From Shewanella halifaxensis HAW-EB4 (GTDB lineage: Bacteria > Pseudomonadota > Gammaproteobacteria > Enterobacterales > Shewanellaceae), in the NCBI RefSeq assembly GCF_000019185.1, contig NC_010334.1, positions 1,240,001 to 1,304,000 on the forward strand: DNA of 64,000 nucleotides, read 5' to 3'. Of this stretch, positions 8,196 through 17,034 are shown one piece after another. The notes under the pieces are model-generated. The model saw nothing but the letters and a program-made list of their open reading frames with translations. It ran no database searches and was not told the DNA's origin. The translations under genes were made by a program, and so were the position numbers. Within the stretch, counting starts at the first letter, position 1. Every line of letters starts with the position of its first letter.

Positions 8196-9809
8196 ATGTA
8201 TAAGGCTTTCTTTGGCTTAAATGACAATCCATTTTCTATCGCGCCGAACCCTCATTATCTGTTTTTGAGTGATCGCCATAGAGAAGCTTTGGCACATCTT
8301 ACTTATGGACTGGGTGAAACCGGTGGTTTTGTATTGTTAACCGGTGAGGTCGGGACTGGGAAAACTACTGTTTCTCGCTGCCTACTTAAACAGCTTCCAG
8401 ACAATACCGATACGGCATTTATATTAAATCCCTCACTGACAGAGTCTGAATTACTGGCAACACTGTGTGATGAGTTAGGGATTGTTTATGGTGAAAATCC
8501 GAGCCTTAAACAGCTTACTGATCTCATCAGTAAGTTCCTGCTTGAGAATCACAGTAAAGGCCGTAATACGGTATTGATCATCGATGAGGCGCAGCACTTA
8601 AGGGCTGAGGTTCTTGAGCAATTGAGGCTACTCACTAATCTAGAAACAGATACTAAAAAGCTACTGCAAGTTATTTTGATTGGTCAGCCTGAGTTACAGC
8701 AACTGCTTAAAAGACAAGAGCTGCGCCAATTGGCCCAGCGAATTACCGCCCGCTATCATCTATTACCTTTAACCCTTGAAGAAGTTGCGCTATATGTACA
8801 GCATCGACTACAGGTCGCCGGGCGTCATGAGCCGCTGTTCCACAAGAGTGCGATTAAGGCGCTGCACAAATATAGTGATGGCATTCCAAGGCTGATAAAC
8901 TTGCTATGTGAGCGTGCATTAATGGCCAGTTATGCTCAATCTAAAGTGCCTATCGATAATAAAATGGTGCGCTTGGCTTCAGCTGAGGTGTTAGGTGAAG
9001 AGCCACAGAAGAGGAGTCTGTTGCTACCTGCCGGGATCGCAGCGTCGCTGCTTGCTACCTTTGGTATCGCTTTTTACCTGTTTAGTCCATCTGGCATGAT
9101 AGCGAGTCCCAGTGTCGAGGCGACACAAGCTGCGCCAGTGGCCCAGGTGATCCCCGCTAAGCAGGAGACGAGTAGTAACCACTTAAGCAATAGCCAACGC
9201 GTACTTAATACTGCTATCTCGCAAAGCCGTGATATTGATACTGCTTACGCCAGTATTTTGGGGTTGTGGGGTAAGGTCCCTTACATTGGGCTATCGGCGT
9301 GCCAATCGGCAAAGCAGCAGGGACTAGACTGTTTCCAGCAACAGGGGAATTGGCACTCTTTAGTACGCCTAAATTATCCTGCGGTTGTCTATATGGTCGA
9401 TGATAACGATCAAGCATTTTATGGCACTGTGGTGTCACGTCAGGGCGAACAAATTTTGTTGCAGCTTGATGAGCAGCAACTATGGGTGAGCCGAGACTGG
9501 TTTAATCGTCACTTTACCGGCACCTTTGAACTCCTGTGGCAAGCGCCTCAACATCAGCCTAAAGAGATAGGCCAGTCGGCCAATCAGGCGCAGATCCAAT
9601 GGTTAGAGAATAGTTTGGCGCGCATTACCGATACTCCGCCGAGACTCGTTAGCCATTTTGACCCGCAGCTTGAGCAGAAGTTAAAGGCGTTTCAGCGTCA
9701 ACATGGTTTGATTGCAGATGGGATCGCTGGTACGCAAACCCTTGTGCAGCTTAATCTGTATTTAAGTGATGCAGGGCCGCGACTCGGTCAAAGCCAGAGG
9801 TTGTATTAA
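8196..9809 (+). CDS. gspA: General secretion pathway ATPase GspA (ExeA-like)
   Basis: A 537-residue inner-membrane AAA+ ATPase that, with GspB, helps assemble the type II secretin ring through the peptidoglycan. The N-terminus YKAFFGLNDNPFSIAPNP is the ExeA/GspA signature. Walker A is GEVGTGKT at 50-57 and Walker B is VLIIDEAQ near 126-133. A single membrane helix follows at about 277-295, and a C-terminal peptidoglycan-binding domain at about 470-520 (KLKAFQRQHGLIADGIAGTQT). It shares its last base with gspB's start region (TAATG), so the two are translationally coupled. No other T2SS gene is in the window. Confidence 0.93.
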   Translation: MYKAFFGLNDNPFSIAPNPHYLFLSDRHREALAHLTYGLGETGGFVLLTGEVGTGKTTVSRCLLKQLPDNTDTAFILNPSLTESELLATLCDELGIVYGENPSLKQLTDLISKFLLENHSKGRNTVLIIDEAQHLRAEVLEQLRLLTNLETDTKKLLQVILIGQPELQQLLKRQELRQLAQRITARYHLLPLTLEEVALYVQHRLQVAGRHEPLFHKSAIKALHKYSDGIPRLINLLCERALMASYAQSKVPIDNKMVRLASAEVLGEEPQKRSLLLPAGIAASLLATFGIAFYLFSPSGMIASPSVEATQAAPVAQVIPAKQETSSNHLSNSQRVLNTAISQSRDIDTAYASILGLWGKVPYIGLSACQSAKQQGLDCFQQQGNWHSLVRLNYPAVVYMVDDNDQAFYGTVVSRQGEQILLQLDEQQLWVSRDWFNRHFTGTFELLWQAPQHQPKEIGQSANQAQIQWLENSLARITDTPPRLVSHFDPQLEQKLKAFQRQHGLIADGIAGTQTLVQLNLYLSDAGPRLGQSQRLY

Positions 9810-10879
9810 TGTCGATTTTACTCGATGCAGTGACTCGAGATAAGCAACAATCTCAATCGATTACCCATGATGTGGTGTTAACTCCGAGGGCGCAATATAA
9901 GGCGAAGCAAGGGCGTGGTAAAGGGCTTAAACATGCCGCAATTTTTGTCTCTTTATTGCTGTTGATGATTTTATCCGCTTGGCTATTGAGTCAGGCATTG
10001 TATCCTGAGTCGGCAGTTAATAATGGATTGGGGGAAACGGCGAGCGTGAACTCAAAAAGCCACTCGACCTCTAATATACAAGAGCTGGGTAAGCTAGAGT
10101 TAGCTAAGCAAGAGTCGACTCAACCAGTGGGTCACCAAGAGGTCGACTCTGCGTCTACACCGGAGTCTGTGCCCGAGATCCGCCTTGCTGGGAAGGTTGC
10201 GCTGCCAATCGCTCAGCCTTTAGCGGTTACTCAACTCAAAGGCGTTACCGCTTCTGTGTTGCCGACAAACAATGTTGCAGCAGAGGAGCCGTCTGGCGAT
10301 CTGATGGCTGCACTTTTAAAGGCGCAACAGAGTGTAGAGCAAGCGAGTGAATCCGTCTCTAATCAAAGTATTAATCAAGGTACTGATCAAGCGCCGGATC
10401 AGAGTGAGCCGATAATTTTAGGTGCTAATAGTAATCAGCGTGGAGACGAACTGCTTGAGTCACTCAAGTATCAAGTTGAATATGCCGCTAATGATGTCGG
10501 GCTTGAGCGCGCAGAGTCGGCGGCTAACAATAATAATTTGTTAGCCGTATTTGAAGCAGCGCTTAAAGATGTTGAGCGTGAAAATTCGGTGGCAACTCCT
10601 GTGACGGAGGAAAAACTGGATCCTATTCCAACTACGCCAAAGTCTGACGCCATCCCTAAGTATGGTCAACTACCCGCTGGTTTACAGCTACAAGTCCCTG
10701 AGTTTAATATCAATGCCCATGTTTACTCGAGCGTGCCTGAGAATCGCTGGTTAAATGTTGATGGTGCTGAATTGCAAGAGGGCGATAGCATTCAAGGCAA
10801 ACTGACTATCGTTGAGATAAGACCTAGAGATGTAGTACTTGCGGTGCAAGGGACTGAATTTAAAGTACCTGCGATTTAA
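9809..10879 (+). CDS. gspB: General secretion pathway protein GspB (ExeB-like)
   Basis: A 356-residue partner of GspA. It begins MSILLDAVTRDKQQ, the usual GspB N-terminus, and has one membrane helix at about 46-64 (AAIFVSLLLLMILSAWLLSQAL). A long Gln/Ser/Glu-rich periplasmic linker follows, then the GspB C-terminal domain at about 300-356 (NAHVYSSVPENRWLNVDG ... EFKVPAI). The ATG overlaps the gspA stop. Function as the secretin-assembly pair is known for ExeA/ExeB in Aeromonas; its role here is inferred. Confidence 0.92.
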   Translation: MSILLDAVTRDKQQSQSITHDVVLTPRAQYKAKQGRGKGLKHAAIFVSLLLLMILSAWLLSQALYPESAVNNGLGETASVNSKSHSTSNIQELGKLELAKQESTQPVGHQEVDSASTPESVPEIRLAGKVALPIAQPLAVTQLKGVTASVLPTNNVAAEEPSGDLMAALLKAQQSVEQASESVSNQSINQGTDQAPDQSEPIILGANSNQRGDELLESLKYQVEYAANDVGLERAESAANNNNLLAVFEAALKDVERENSVATPVTEEKLDPIPTTPKSDAIPKYGQLPAGLQLQVPEFNINAHVYSSVPENRWLNVDGAELQEGDSIQGKLTIVEIRPRDVVLAVQGTEFKVPAI

Positions 10880-10897
10880 GCAGATAACACCGTTTTG

Positions 10898-10928
10898 AAA
10901 AAGGCCTAACTAAGTGCTAGGCCTTTTT
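10898..10928 (+). terminator. Bidirectional terminator between gspB and nhaD
   Basis: A perfect 11-bp stem (AAAAAGGCCTA / TAGGCCTTTTT) with a 9-base loop, located between two convergent genes, with A and T runs on both sides. Confidence 0.92.
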
Positions 10929-10963
10929 GCTTTTTATCATCAAATTATCGACTGTAGAGGCCG

Positions 10964-12211
10964 CTAACTATATAAATGGTAACCTAAAAATAGAGTCAAA
11001 CCGTAGCCAACCGTGTAGCAAAGGGTCAGAGCGGGCACATATTTAAGGTAGCTGACAAAGGTAAGCTCCTTGACCTTGCTCATAGCAATAATACCTGCGG
11101 CAGACCCTATCACCAGCAGTGAACCGCCCACGCCTACAGCGTAAGTGAGCCCTAACCATTCCGGAGTGTTGAGTATGGGTTCAGCTTTAAGTAGTGCAGC
11201 CGTTAACGGCACATTGTCTAAAAGTGCAGAGCCGATCCCCGCGACAAAGTTGGAGATATTTGGGTCAAACTGTGAGTAGACTTGGGTGAGCAGATCTAGA
11301 GTACCTATCTCTTTAAGCATGCCGACCAGTAGCAAAATGCCTAAGAAGAACAGTAGGGTGTCGTATTCAACTTGACGAATGTACTCCAAGATTTGTAGTT
11401 CCTCTTTATCACTTCTCGTTGTATGGCCGACTAAAAACATCACCGAAAGACCAGTTAAGAAGGTCAGTACTGGCGGAATACCAAATAGGATGTTAAGTGC
11501 CATTGTCATCACAATCGTAGTAAAGAAAATCGCTGCAATAAGGAGATCAACCGCACGCACTTGCTTGGTTATTGGTGTCGTACTGACTTCGCCCTCAGCC
11601 TTGAGCGAGAATAAAACGGCTAATAGCATCACGCTGACTCCTGCCGGGATAAATAGCATGAGTAACTCAGACATCTGCACATGGCCGCCTAGGAAGATCA
11701 TCAAGGTGGTGACATCTCCGGTTATCAATGCAACGCCGCCAGAGTTCACGGCGAAGATGATAAGTACAGCCATACGGCGGCGCACCTGCTTCTCAAGCTT
11801 AAAGGTTGTCAGCAAACCTAGGGATACTAAGGTTGCGGTGACGTTGTCACATATTGCCGATAACACTAGCGAAAATAGCGCAACTTGCAGCATCAACATG
11901 CGCACTGAAACTTTACGAGGAAACAGTTTTTGTACCAATATTTGAATCATTCCCTTTGCATTAAGATAGGCAACGAAGGTCATGGTCGACATTAGAAATA
12001 ACCACAGTGTTGCAATTTCTAGCAGGTTTTCATTGAGCTGATGCTCAATAATTTTTTCATGGCTAGGATCGCCGGCGGCCATAAACAGCGCGACCCAAGA
12101 GATACAGCCCAGGAAGAGGGTGGTTTTCGCTTTATTGAGGTGGGTGACCTCTTCAAACACAATACTGAGCAAAGCAAGTACAGCGAGTGAAATTAAAAAT
12201 GTGTACAACAT
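10964..12211 (-). CDS. nhaD: Na+/H+ antiporter NhaD
   Basis: A protein of about 415 residues with 11-12 hydrophobic helices, of the NhaD type within the ion-transporter superfamily. Recognisable segments are GDPSHEKIIEHQLNENLLE, ICDNVTATLVSLGL and NSGGVALITGDVTTLMIF, which carry the conserved Asp/Thr residues of the transport core. NhaD antiporters expel sodium at alkaline pH and are common in Vibrio and marine Shewanella. The frame also has a GTG at 12223, four codons upstream; the ATG at 12211 is preferred because of a weak GAG element upstream, but the choice is uncertain. Confidence 0.92.
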   Translation of the reverse strand: MLYTFLISLAVLALLSIVFEEVTHLNKAKTTLFLGCISWVALFMAAGDPSHEKIIEHQLNENLLEIATLWLFLMSTMTFVAYLNAKGMIQILVQKLFPRKVSVRMLMLQVALFSLVLSAICDNVTATLVSLGLLTTFKLEKQVRRRMAVLIIFAVNSGGVALITGDVTTLMIFLGGHVQMSELLMLFIPAGVSVMLLAVLFSLKAEGEVSTTPITKQVRAVDLLIAAIFFTTIVMTMALNILFGIPPVLTFLTGLSVMFLVGHTTRSDKEELQILEYIRQVEYDTLLFFLGILLLVGMLKEIGTLDLLTQVYSQFDPNISNFVAGIGSALLDNVPLTAALLKAEPILNTPEWLGLTYAVGVGGSLLVIGSAAGIIAMSKVKELTFVSYLKYVPALTLCYTVGYGLTLFLGYHLYS

Positions 12212-12223
12212 AGGGCGACTCAC

Positions 12224-12598
12224 ATAGGTAGTGTTATGGCGTACCTAAACTTATGTCGGGCCACCAATTTTAAGTTTATTTTAAGGTTAGAGGTTGAAGC
12301 GGGGCGATCAGACCATAGTGAAAACCATAAGGCAATAGTTATCTTGATCACTTATTGCTTAGAAGTGTGATTCATATCTGCTGTTAAGGTGGTGCGTTGG
12401 TTATATATGCTGCTATTTGGTTGTGATGTAGCAGTTTGTATGGGCTTGATTTAGCTTTTGCTTACTTTAGTGGTGTAGTTTACTAAATTTGGCTATTTAC
12501 TATTCTCTTGGTTATTTATGCTTGTAGTTGATGCGTTACTCGCTTTTAGGTTAAGTACTTAGTGTGCTGGTAAGAGTCGGAATCTAACTGGTGGATAC
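12224..12598. other. Intergenic region, nhaD upstream to hemL terminator
   Basis: Holds the nhaD promoter region and the flank of the hemL terminator. AT-rich, with a TGTGATTCATATC element near 12366 that resembles a CRP/FNR half-site only weakly. No gene seen. Confidence 0.4.
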
Positions 12599-12627
12599 AA
12601 AAAAGGAACACCTAAGTGTTCCTTTTA
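12599..12627 (-). terminator. Terminator of hemL
   Basis: An 11-bp perfect stem (AAAAGGAACAC / GTGTTCCTTTT), loop of 4, followed on the minus strand by six T residues. Confidence 0.93.
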
Positions 12628-12661
12628 TTAGCGATTAAGCAGCGCTAAGACTTCGAGTCGA

Positions 12662-13951
12662 TTAGCGTTTTGCTAACTTAGCAAAAACGCGATCAGCAGC
12701 TGCTAGTGTCGCTTCAAGCTCTTCTTCACCGTGAGCAAGTGATAGGAAACCTGCTTCATAAGCGCTAGGTGCTAGGTAAACACCCTCATCTAGCATTAGG
12801 TGGTAGAACTCAGCAAACAGTGCAGTGTCACACTTAGTGACTTGCGCAAAGTTGGTTACAGTCGCTTCGTCTGTGAAGAAGAAACCAAACATGCCACCAA
12901 CGTAGTTGATTGCCATTGGAATGCCATGCTTGTTTGCCGCAGCTTTAAAACCTTCTGCAATATACTGAGTCTTAGCCGCTAGTTGCTCGTAAACGCCTTC
13001 TTCACAAAGCGCTTCCATCTGTGCAAGGCCTGCCGACATCGCAATTGGGTTACCAGACAGCGTACCCGCTTGGTAAACTGGGCCTGTTGGTGCGATAAAC
13101 TGCATCACATCTTTACGACCACCGAAAGCACCCACAGGCATGCCGCCGCCGATAACTTTACCTAGCGTCGTAAGATCTGGCGTGACGCCGTAGTGACCTT
13201 GTGCACCGCTCTTAGATACGCGGAACCCCGTCATCACTTCGTCGATAATCATCAGTGCGCCGTACTGATCACAGATAGCGCGTAGACCCTGTAAGAAACC
13301 GTCGATTGGCGGGATACAGTTCATGTTGCCAGCAACTGGCTCGATGATGATACAAGAGATCTCTTCTGGGTATTGCTCGAAGATAGCCTTAACTGAATCT
13401 AGATCGTTGTAAGTAGCAGTTAGGGTGTGCTTTGCAAAGTCTTCAGGAATACCTGGAGAGCTTGGCTGACCCAATGTTAGTGCGCCAGAACCTGCTTTAA
13501 CTAACAAGCAGTCTGCGTGGCCGTGGTAGCAACCTTCAAACTTAAGGATTTTGTCACGGTTAGTAAAACCGCGTGCTAAACGAATCGCACTCATGGTGGC
13601 TTCAGTCCCTGAACTCACCATACGAACTTGCTCTATTGAAGGCACCATCTCGATGACTTTTTCAGCCATAGTGATTTCAAGTTCAGTTGGTGCACCGAAA
13701 GATAGGCCGTTTTCAACAGCAGCTAATACCGCTTCGCGAATTTTTGGGTGGTTGTGGCCTAAGATCATTGGGCCCCAAGAACCTACATAGTCGATATATT
13801 TTTTACCATCGGCGTCAAAGATATAAGCGCCATCAGCTTTTTCGATAAAGCGTGGAGAGCCACCCACACCTGAAAATGCACGGACTGGAGAGTTTACGCC
13901 GCCAGGAATGGTTTTTTTAGCTTGTTCAAATAGTTCGTCGGAACGGGTCAT
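12662..13951 (-). CDS. hemL: Glutamate-1-semialdehyde 2,1-aminomutase HemL
   Basis: A 429-residue PLP enzyme converting glutamate-1-semialdehyde to 5-aminolevulinate, the C5 route to heme. The N-terminus (SDELFEQAKKTIPGGVNSPVRAF), the IIDEVMTGFR segment and TTLGKVIGGGMPVGA, whose Lys forms the PLP Schiff base near residue 266, are diagnostic. Length is standard. It has its own terminator, and the pyrB remnant lies immediately upstream on the same strand. Confidence 0.98.
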   Translation of the reverse strand: MTRSDELFEQAKKTIPGGVNSPVRAFSGVGGSPRFIEKADGAYIFDADGKKYIDYVGSWGPMILGHNHPKIREAVLAAVENGLSFGAPTELEITMAEKVIEMVPSIEQVRMVSSGTEATMSAIRLARGFTNRDKILKFEGCYHGHADCLLVKAGSGALTLGQPSSPGIPEDFAKHTLTATYNDLDSVKAIFEQYPEEISCIIIEPVAGNMNCIPPIDGFLQGLRAICDQYGALMIIDEVMTGFRVSKSGAQGHYGVTPDLTTLGKVIGGGMPVGAFGGRKDVMQFIAPTGPVYQAGTLSGNPIAMSAGLAQMEALCEEGVYEQLAAKTQYIAEGFKAAANKHGIPMAINYVGGMFGFFFTDEATVTNFAQVTKCDTALFAEFYHLMLDEGVYLAPSAYEAGFLSLAHGEEELEATLAAADRVFAKLAKR

Positions 13952-13960
13952 TTTTAATCC

Positions 13961-14640
13961 TTAAAATTCAGTACCTGATTCAATTTCAGCTTTTTGTGAA
14001 TACCAATTTACTGGACGCTCATATTGCTCGAGTTGAGAGTCAACACCTAACGTCAGTGCAAACAGTGCCATGCGGCTCAACAGACCATTATCTGCTTGCT
14101 CACGAGAGTCTCGTGGCGGTGGATGCATGATCACCGTGTTTGATTTGCAATGCTGTGTATAAATACTTTGGTTTAATCGGAACTTACCGCGGTATTTATT
14201 CGCTACTTTTTGAGAAGGGAAGCGTTCTTCTTGATTATGCGTCGGGATAGAGTATATCAGCGCTGTCTAAGTTGCTTTCAAGTTGCTCTGTTATTGTGAT
14301 CTTATGCCAAGCATTTTCAATGATCACAGAGTCAGGCATTGCCAACTCTTTTGGTGATACTAGTGTGAAGCTGACATCTTTATACATGCATAACAGCGAG
14401 AAAGCGAGTGCACGCTGTGACCAAATTTAAGGTCGCCCACCATGGCGATGTTCATGCTGCTAATCTCACTGCCACTGGCAGCGAGTTCATTTTGAATGGT
14501 AAATAGATAGTCGTGCCAAGCTTGAGAGCTCATAGGAACTATCGCCATCGTTAATCACAGGTACGTGTACTCGGCTCGAAAAGCTGCTTCAAATCAAGTT
14601 GGTTTACCGACAGAATGCTCATCCCTTGAAACTGAGTTAT
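13961..14640 (-). pseudogene. pyrB: Decayed aspartate carbamoyltransferase (pyrB-type) gene
   Basis: The minus strand reads as a broken ATCase. From the 5' end: TQFQGMSILSVNQLDLKQLF (the first codon is ATA, where ATG would be expected), then a junction near 14570 with roughly 80 codons missing, then SRVHVPVINDGD, a frame change near 14530, QAWHDYLFTIQNELA and MNIAMVGDLKFG, another frame change near 14400, SLLCMYKDVSFTLVSPKELA, a frame change near 14250, IPTHNQEERFPSQ, and the C-terminal end from TVIMHPPPRDSREQ to a normal stop. About 20 codons also seem missing after SREQ. S. oneidensis has, from memory, an intact extra pyrB next to hemL (SO_1301). Non-functional here. Confidence 0.88.
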
Positions 14641-14768
14641 AAGTAATTATTTTCAATTTCTGTGTGTGGGGCGTTACATTGCTATATTCAAAATGTATAT
14701 CGGGTGGCTGGGACGGCACAATCGCAGAATCTAATTGCAGATAAGTATCTTCTGTTATGAAATCAAAA

Positions 14769-14794
14769 GAAAAAATGGCTACCTAAGTAGCCAT
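14769..14794 (-). terminator. Terminator of the apbE / diheme lipoprotein unit
   Basis: A perfect 8-bp stem (ATGGCTAC / GTAGCCAT), loop CTAA, followed on the minus strand by a T run; 26 bases after the lipoprotein stop codon. Confidence 0.85.
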
Positions 14795-14819
14795 CTTCGT
14801 TCCAGTATTAAGTGGTAGG

Positions 14820-15989
14820 TTAACCGAGTGGAATGATGCTTTCTACTTTAAATACAAGGGAGCAAGCGCCAACTTGTGTCCAGTTCACTTGGTCTGGTGT
14901 GAAGTTCTCACCCGCACCTAATCCTGGGACTTCAGTAACCCAGTCAACGCCTTTCAGGGACGTTTTAGCGTAATCAATTTTCGCTAGGATACGAGCACCC
15001 TTGTTACGCTCTTGTTTACCAGAGAGCATAGGATCGTACTCATAGTAACTGAAGCGCGCTTCACCGTTCATGATTGCGTTATAACAAGTATTATTCTTAC
15101 CTATGTTCATAGAAACATTATAATCATTACCGTTTTTCTTCATGCCATAACCAAAAGTCGAAATGTTTGGCGTTTCAACAAGTTTGTTAGTTGTTTCGTC
15201 AATAAATTTGTTGGTTGTAGAGATAAGCTTCGCCCCCATCTGATTACTGAAACCATTTAGAATGTAGCTCTTACCATCAGTAGGGAACATCTCTTTGATA
15301 TGTTGGCGATCTTTTAGCTGACAAGCAGCTTCTAAAGTATTAACTCCCGGATTATCTTCGGTTGGGGCTGCCCATTCAAAGTTATATATAGATCCATTTA
15401 GTCGAGTGGCTAGGTAGTCAGCATTTAAATATGAACCTGGAGTATAATAGAAAGATCCTGATGCACCTGTTTTACCATCAACTAAGCTGTCGTTAGGTTG
15501 TGGTTGAGGGAAGCTAGGATCTGTTGGGTTACCTGGAACAACAGGCTTATCGTCAGAGTGCGGGTTATCGTGGCAATTGGCACATGTACTTCCAAAATCT
15601 TGGTGGGGAACCTTAATTGGCTCCTCATAGGTGTGGCAGGCTAGACAGTCCGTTTCTTCTGCTGCAGCCATATAGTTAGGAAGCATGCTGATTTCTGTAG
15701 CTGGCGCATTCGGATCAACGTAGTCGAAATTCACGCCAGCTTCTGCACACTGATCTTTAAAAGTATTTATATAGCTTACAGCCTTTTCTTGTAGACTGGT
15801 ATTATCGCTTTCTAAACTGCCATTTGTTTCTTTTAGAGCTGTATTGTTTGCTGTAAGCTCAATATTTTGTGTTTTAAGTGTAGCGATTTGAGATTCTAAT
15901 CCAGATGTATCTGAATCGTCATCGTTACACGCTGTTAGTGCTAAAAGAGAAACACATATCAGGCTTAGTTTAAATTTTGTTTTCATCAT
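14820..15989 (-). CDS. Diheme c-type cytochrome lipoprotein with a candidate flavinylation motif
   Basis: A 389-residue exported lipoprotein. The signal peptide ends in lipobox LALTAC (Cys21). A short coiled coil follows (about 31-70, LESQIATLKTQNIEL...), then two c-type heme sites, CLACH at 115-119 and CANCH at 136-140, with nearby His residues as possible axial ligands. A Pro-rich linker leads to DGKTGAS at 171-177, which fits the ApbE target pattern Asp-x-x-Ser/Thr-Gly-Ala-Ser/Thr. The C-terminal half (about 190-389) is unknown to me; parts (NISTFGYG, MNIGKNNTCYNAIMNGE) vaguely recall flavin-binding split-barrel proteins. It follows apbE by 25 bases on the same strand, and an AAGGG ribosome-binding site precedes ATGATG. 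Function not known; a periplasmic electron-transfer role is inferred. Confidence 0.85.
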   Translation of the reverse strand: MMKTKFKLSLICVSLLALTACNDDDSDTSGLESQIATLKTQNIELTANNTALKETNGSLESDNTSLQEKAVSYINTFKDQCAEAGVNFDYVDPNAPATEISMLPNYMAAAEETDCLACHTYEEPIKVPHQDFGSTCANCHDNPHSDDKPVVPGNPTDPSFPQPQPNDSLVDGKTGASGSFYYTPGSYLNADYLATRLNGSIYNFEWAAPTEDNPGVNTLEAACQLKDRQHIKEMFPTDGKSYILNGFSNQMGAKLISTTNKFIDETTNKLVETPNISTFGYGMKKNGNDYNVSMNIGKNNTCYNAIMNGEARFSYYEYDPMLSGKQERNKGARILAKIDYAKTSLKGVDWVTEVPGLGAGENFTPDQVNWTQVGACSLVFKVESIIPLG

Positions 15990-16014
15990 AAAACCCTTAG
16001 TTATTTTAGTTACT

Positions 16015-17034
16015 TCACATTTTTAGTTGTTTTTCTTGTATACGATTAAATGGAACAGAGTAATGAGTTATTAGCTTTCCAAATTTGTCTTCTATTAGCA
16101 TGACTGGTATGTTGTGCTTATTTGCAATATCTAGCGATTGCTTTACTGGCAAAACCATAAAGGCTGTTGCAAAACCATCAGCCGTCATACAGCGTTCAGC
16201 TATCACGGTTGCAGATACGATTTTATATTCAACTGGTTGTCCATTCTTGGGGTTTATTATGTGTGAGTAGTGTTTTCCATTACTCTCAAAATATTTTCGA
16301 TAATTCCCTGACGTAGCAATAGCTCTATTCTTTAGTTTTACAATTTCTATTTGCCCAGTTGAATATGCAAAAGGTTTATCAATGCCAACATTCCAACTTT
16401 TATTATTCAAATTTGTTCCGTTTAATCTAATCTCTCCACCAATATCTACCAAATAGTCCTTTATATGATTCTTCTCTAAAATGATGGTTACGGCATCCAC
16501 CGCAAAGCCTTTTGCTATAGATGATAAGTTTAAGGTCACTTTTGTAGAAGTCCGAGTTAGAGCACCATCTGCAACGTTAATCTTATCCATGCCGACAAAT
16601 TTTAATGTTTTACTTATATCTGTATGACTAGGAACGTTATATTCTCGATCAGTTGCACCGAAGCCCCATAAACTAATTAATGGATCAACCGTTATATCTA
16701 ATGCTCCATGAGTAACATGATGAATTCTGATAGCCTCGCTTATTACATACTCGAGATCTGGGCTTATGTTGAACTGCTTTTCTTTGGAGTTGTTTAATAA
16801 GCTTAACTCTGAGTTGTTATCCCAGCTCGACATGGTCTCATTTAATTCTGTTAACTTTGCTTTTACCTTTGTATTTATATGGTGCATTCTATTAGCGGAT
16901 ATTTTTTTCTCCTTCCACTTGATGTTATAACTATTGCCCATTGTGAAACCTTTAATGGTTTTAACTTCCTCTGCAAAGCAAATGTTTGTAGTTAGGTATG
17001 TTGTTAATGCAAGTATTAGCTTTATTGTTTTCAA
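16015..17034 (-). CDS. apbE: Periplasmic FAD:protein FMN transferase ApbE
   Basis: A 339-residue ApbE family protein with a cleavable signal peptide (about 1-21, ending ICFA; no lipobox). ApbE uses FAD to attach FMN covalently to Thr/Ser of exported redox proteins. Family segments are GFTMGNSYNIKW at the start of the mature domain, SSIAKGFAVDAV, the DIGGEIRLNG flavin-binding stretch, ATSGNYRKYF, SHIINPKNGQPV and CMTADGFATAFMVL, whose Asp/Thr-rich loop binds magnesium. The gene is AT-rich: two 60-base stretches counted by hand gave about 33% GC against about 47% in hemL. It is first in a two-gene unit with the diheme lipoprotein, its probable substrate. Confidence 0.93.
   Translation of the reverse strand: MKTIKLILALTTYLTTNICFAEEVKTIKGFTMGNSYNIKWKEKKISANRMHHINTKVKAKLTELNETMSSWDNNSELSLLNNSKEKQFNISPDLEYVISEAIRIHHVTHGALDITVDPLISLWGFGATDREYNVPSHTDISKTLKFVGMDKINVADGALTRTSTKVTLNLSSIAKGFAVDAVTIILEKNHIKDYLVDIGGEIRLNGTNLNNKSWNVGIDKPFAYSTGQIEIVKLKNRAIATSGNYRKYFESNGKHYSHIINPKNGQPVEYKIVSATVIAERCMTADGFATAFMVLPVKQSLDIANKHNIPVMLIEDKFGKLITHYSVPFNRIQEKQLKM

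Noticed and set aside
8196..10879. A full type II secretion locus
   Set aside because: Only gspA and gspB are here; the flanking genes are cca and nhaD, so the rest of the system must be elsewhere.
11379..11945. 188-codon plus-strand frame
   Set aside because: It is antisense to nhaD, has no recognisable domain, and its composition is that of a shadow frame of a hydrophobic protein.
12345..12380. CRP/FNR-like element upstream of nhaD
   Set aside because: Only one half-site fits well (TGTGATTCATATC); too weak to call.
14360..14548. Apparent small gene of 62 codons
   Set aside because: Its sequence (MNIAMVGDLKFGHSVHSL) is a fragment of the pyrB pseudogene and not a separate gene.
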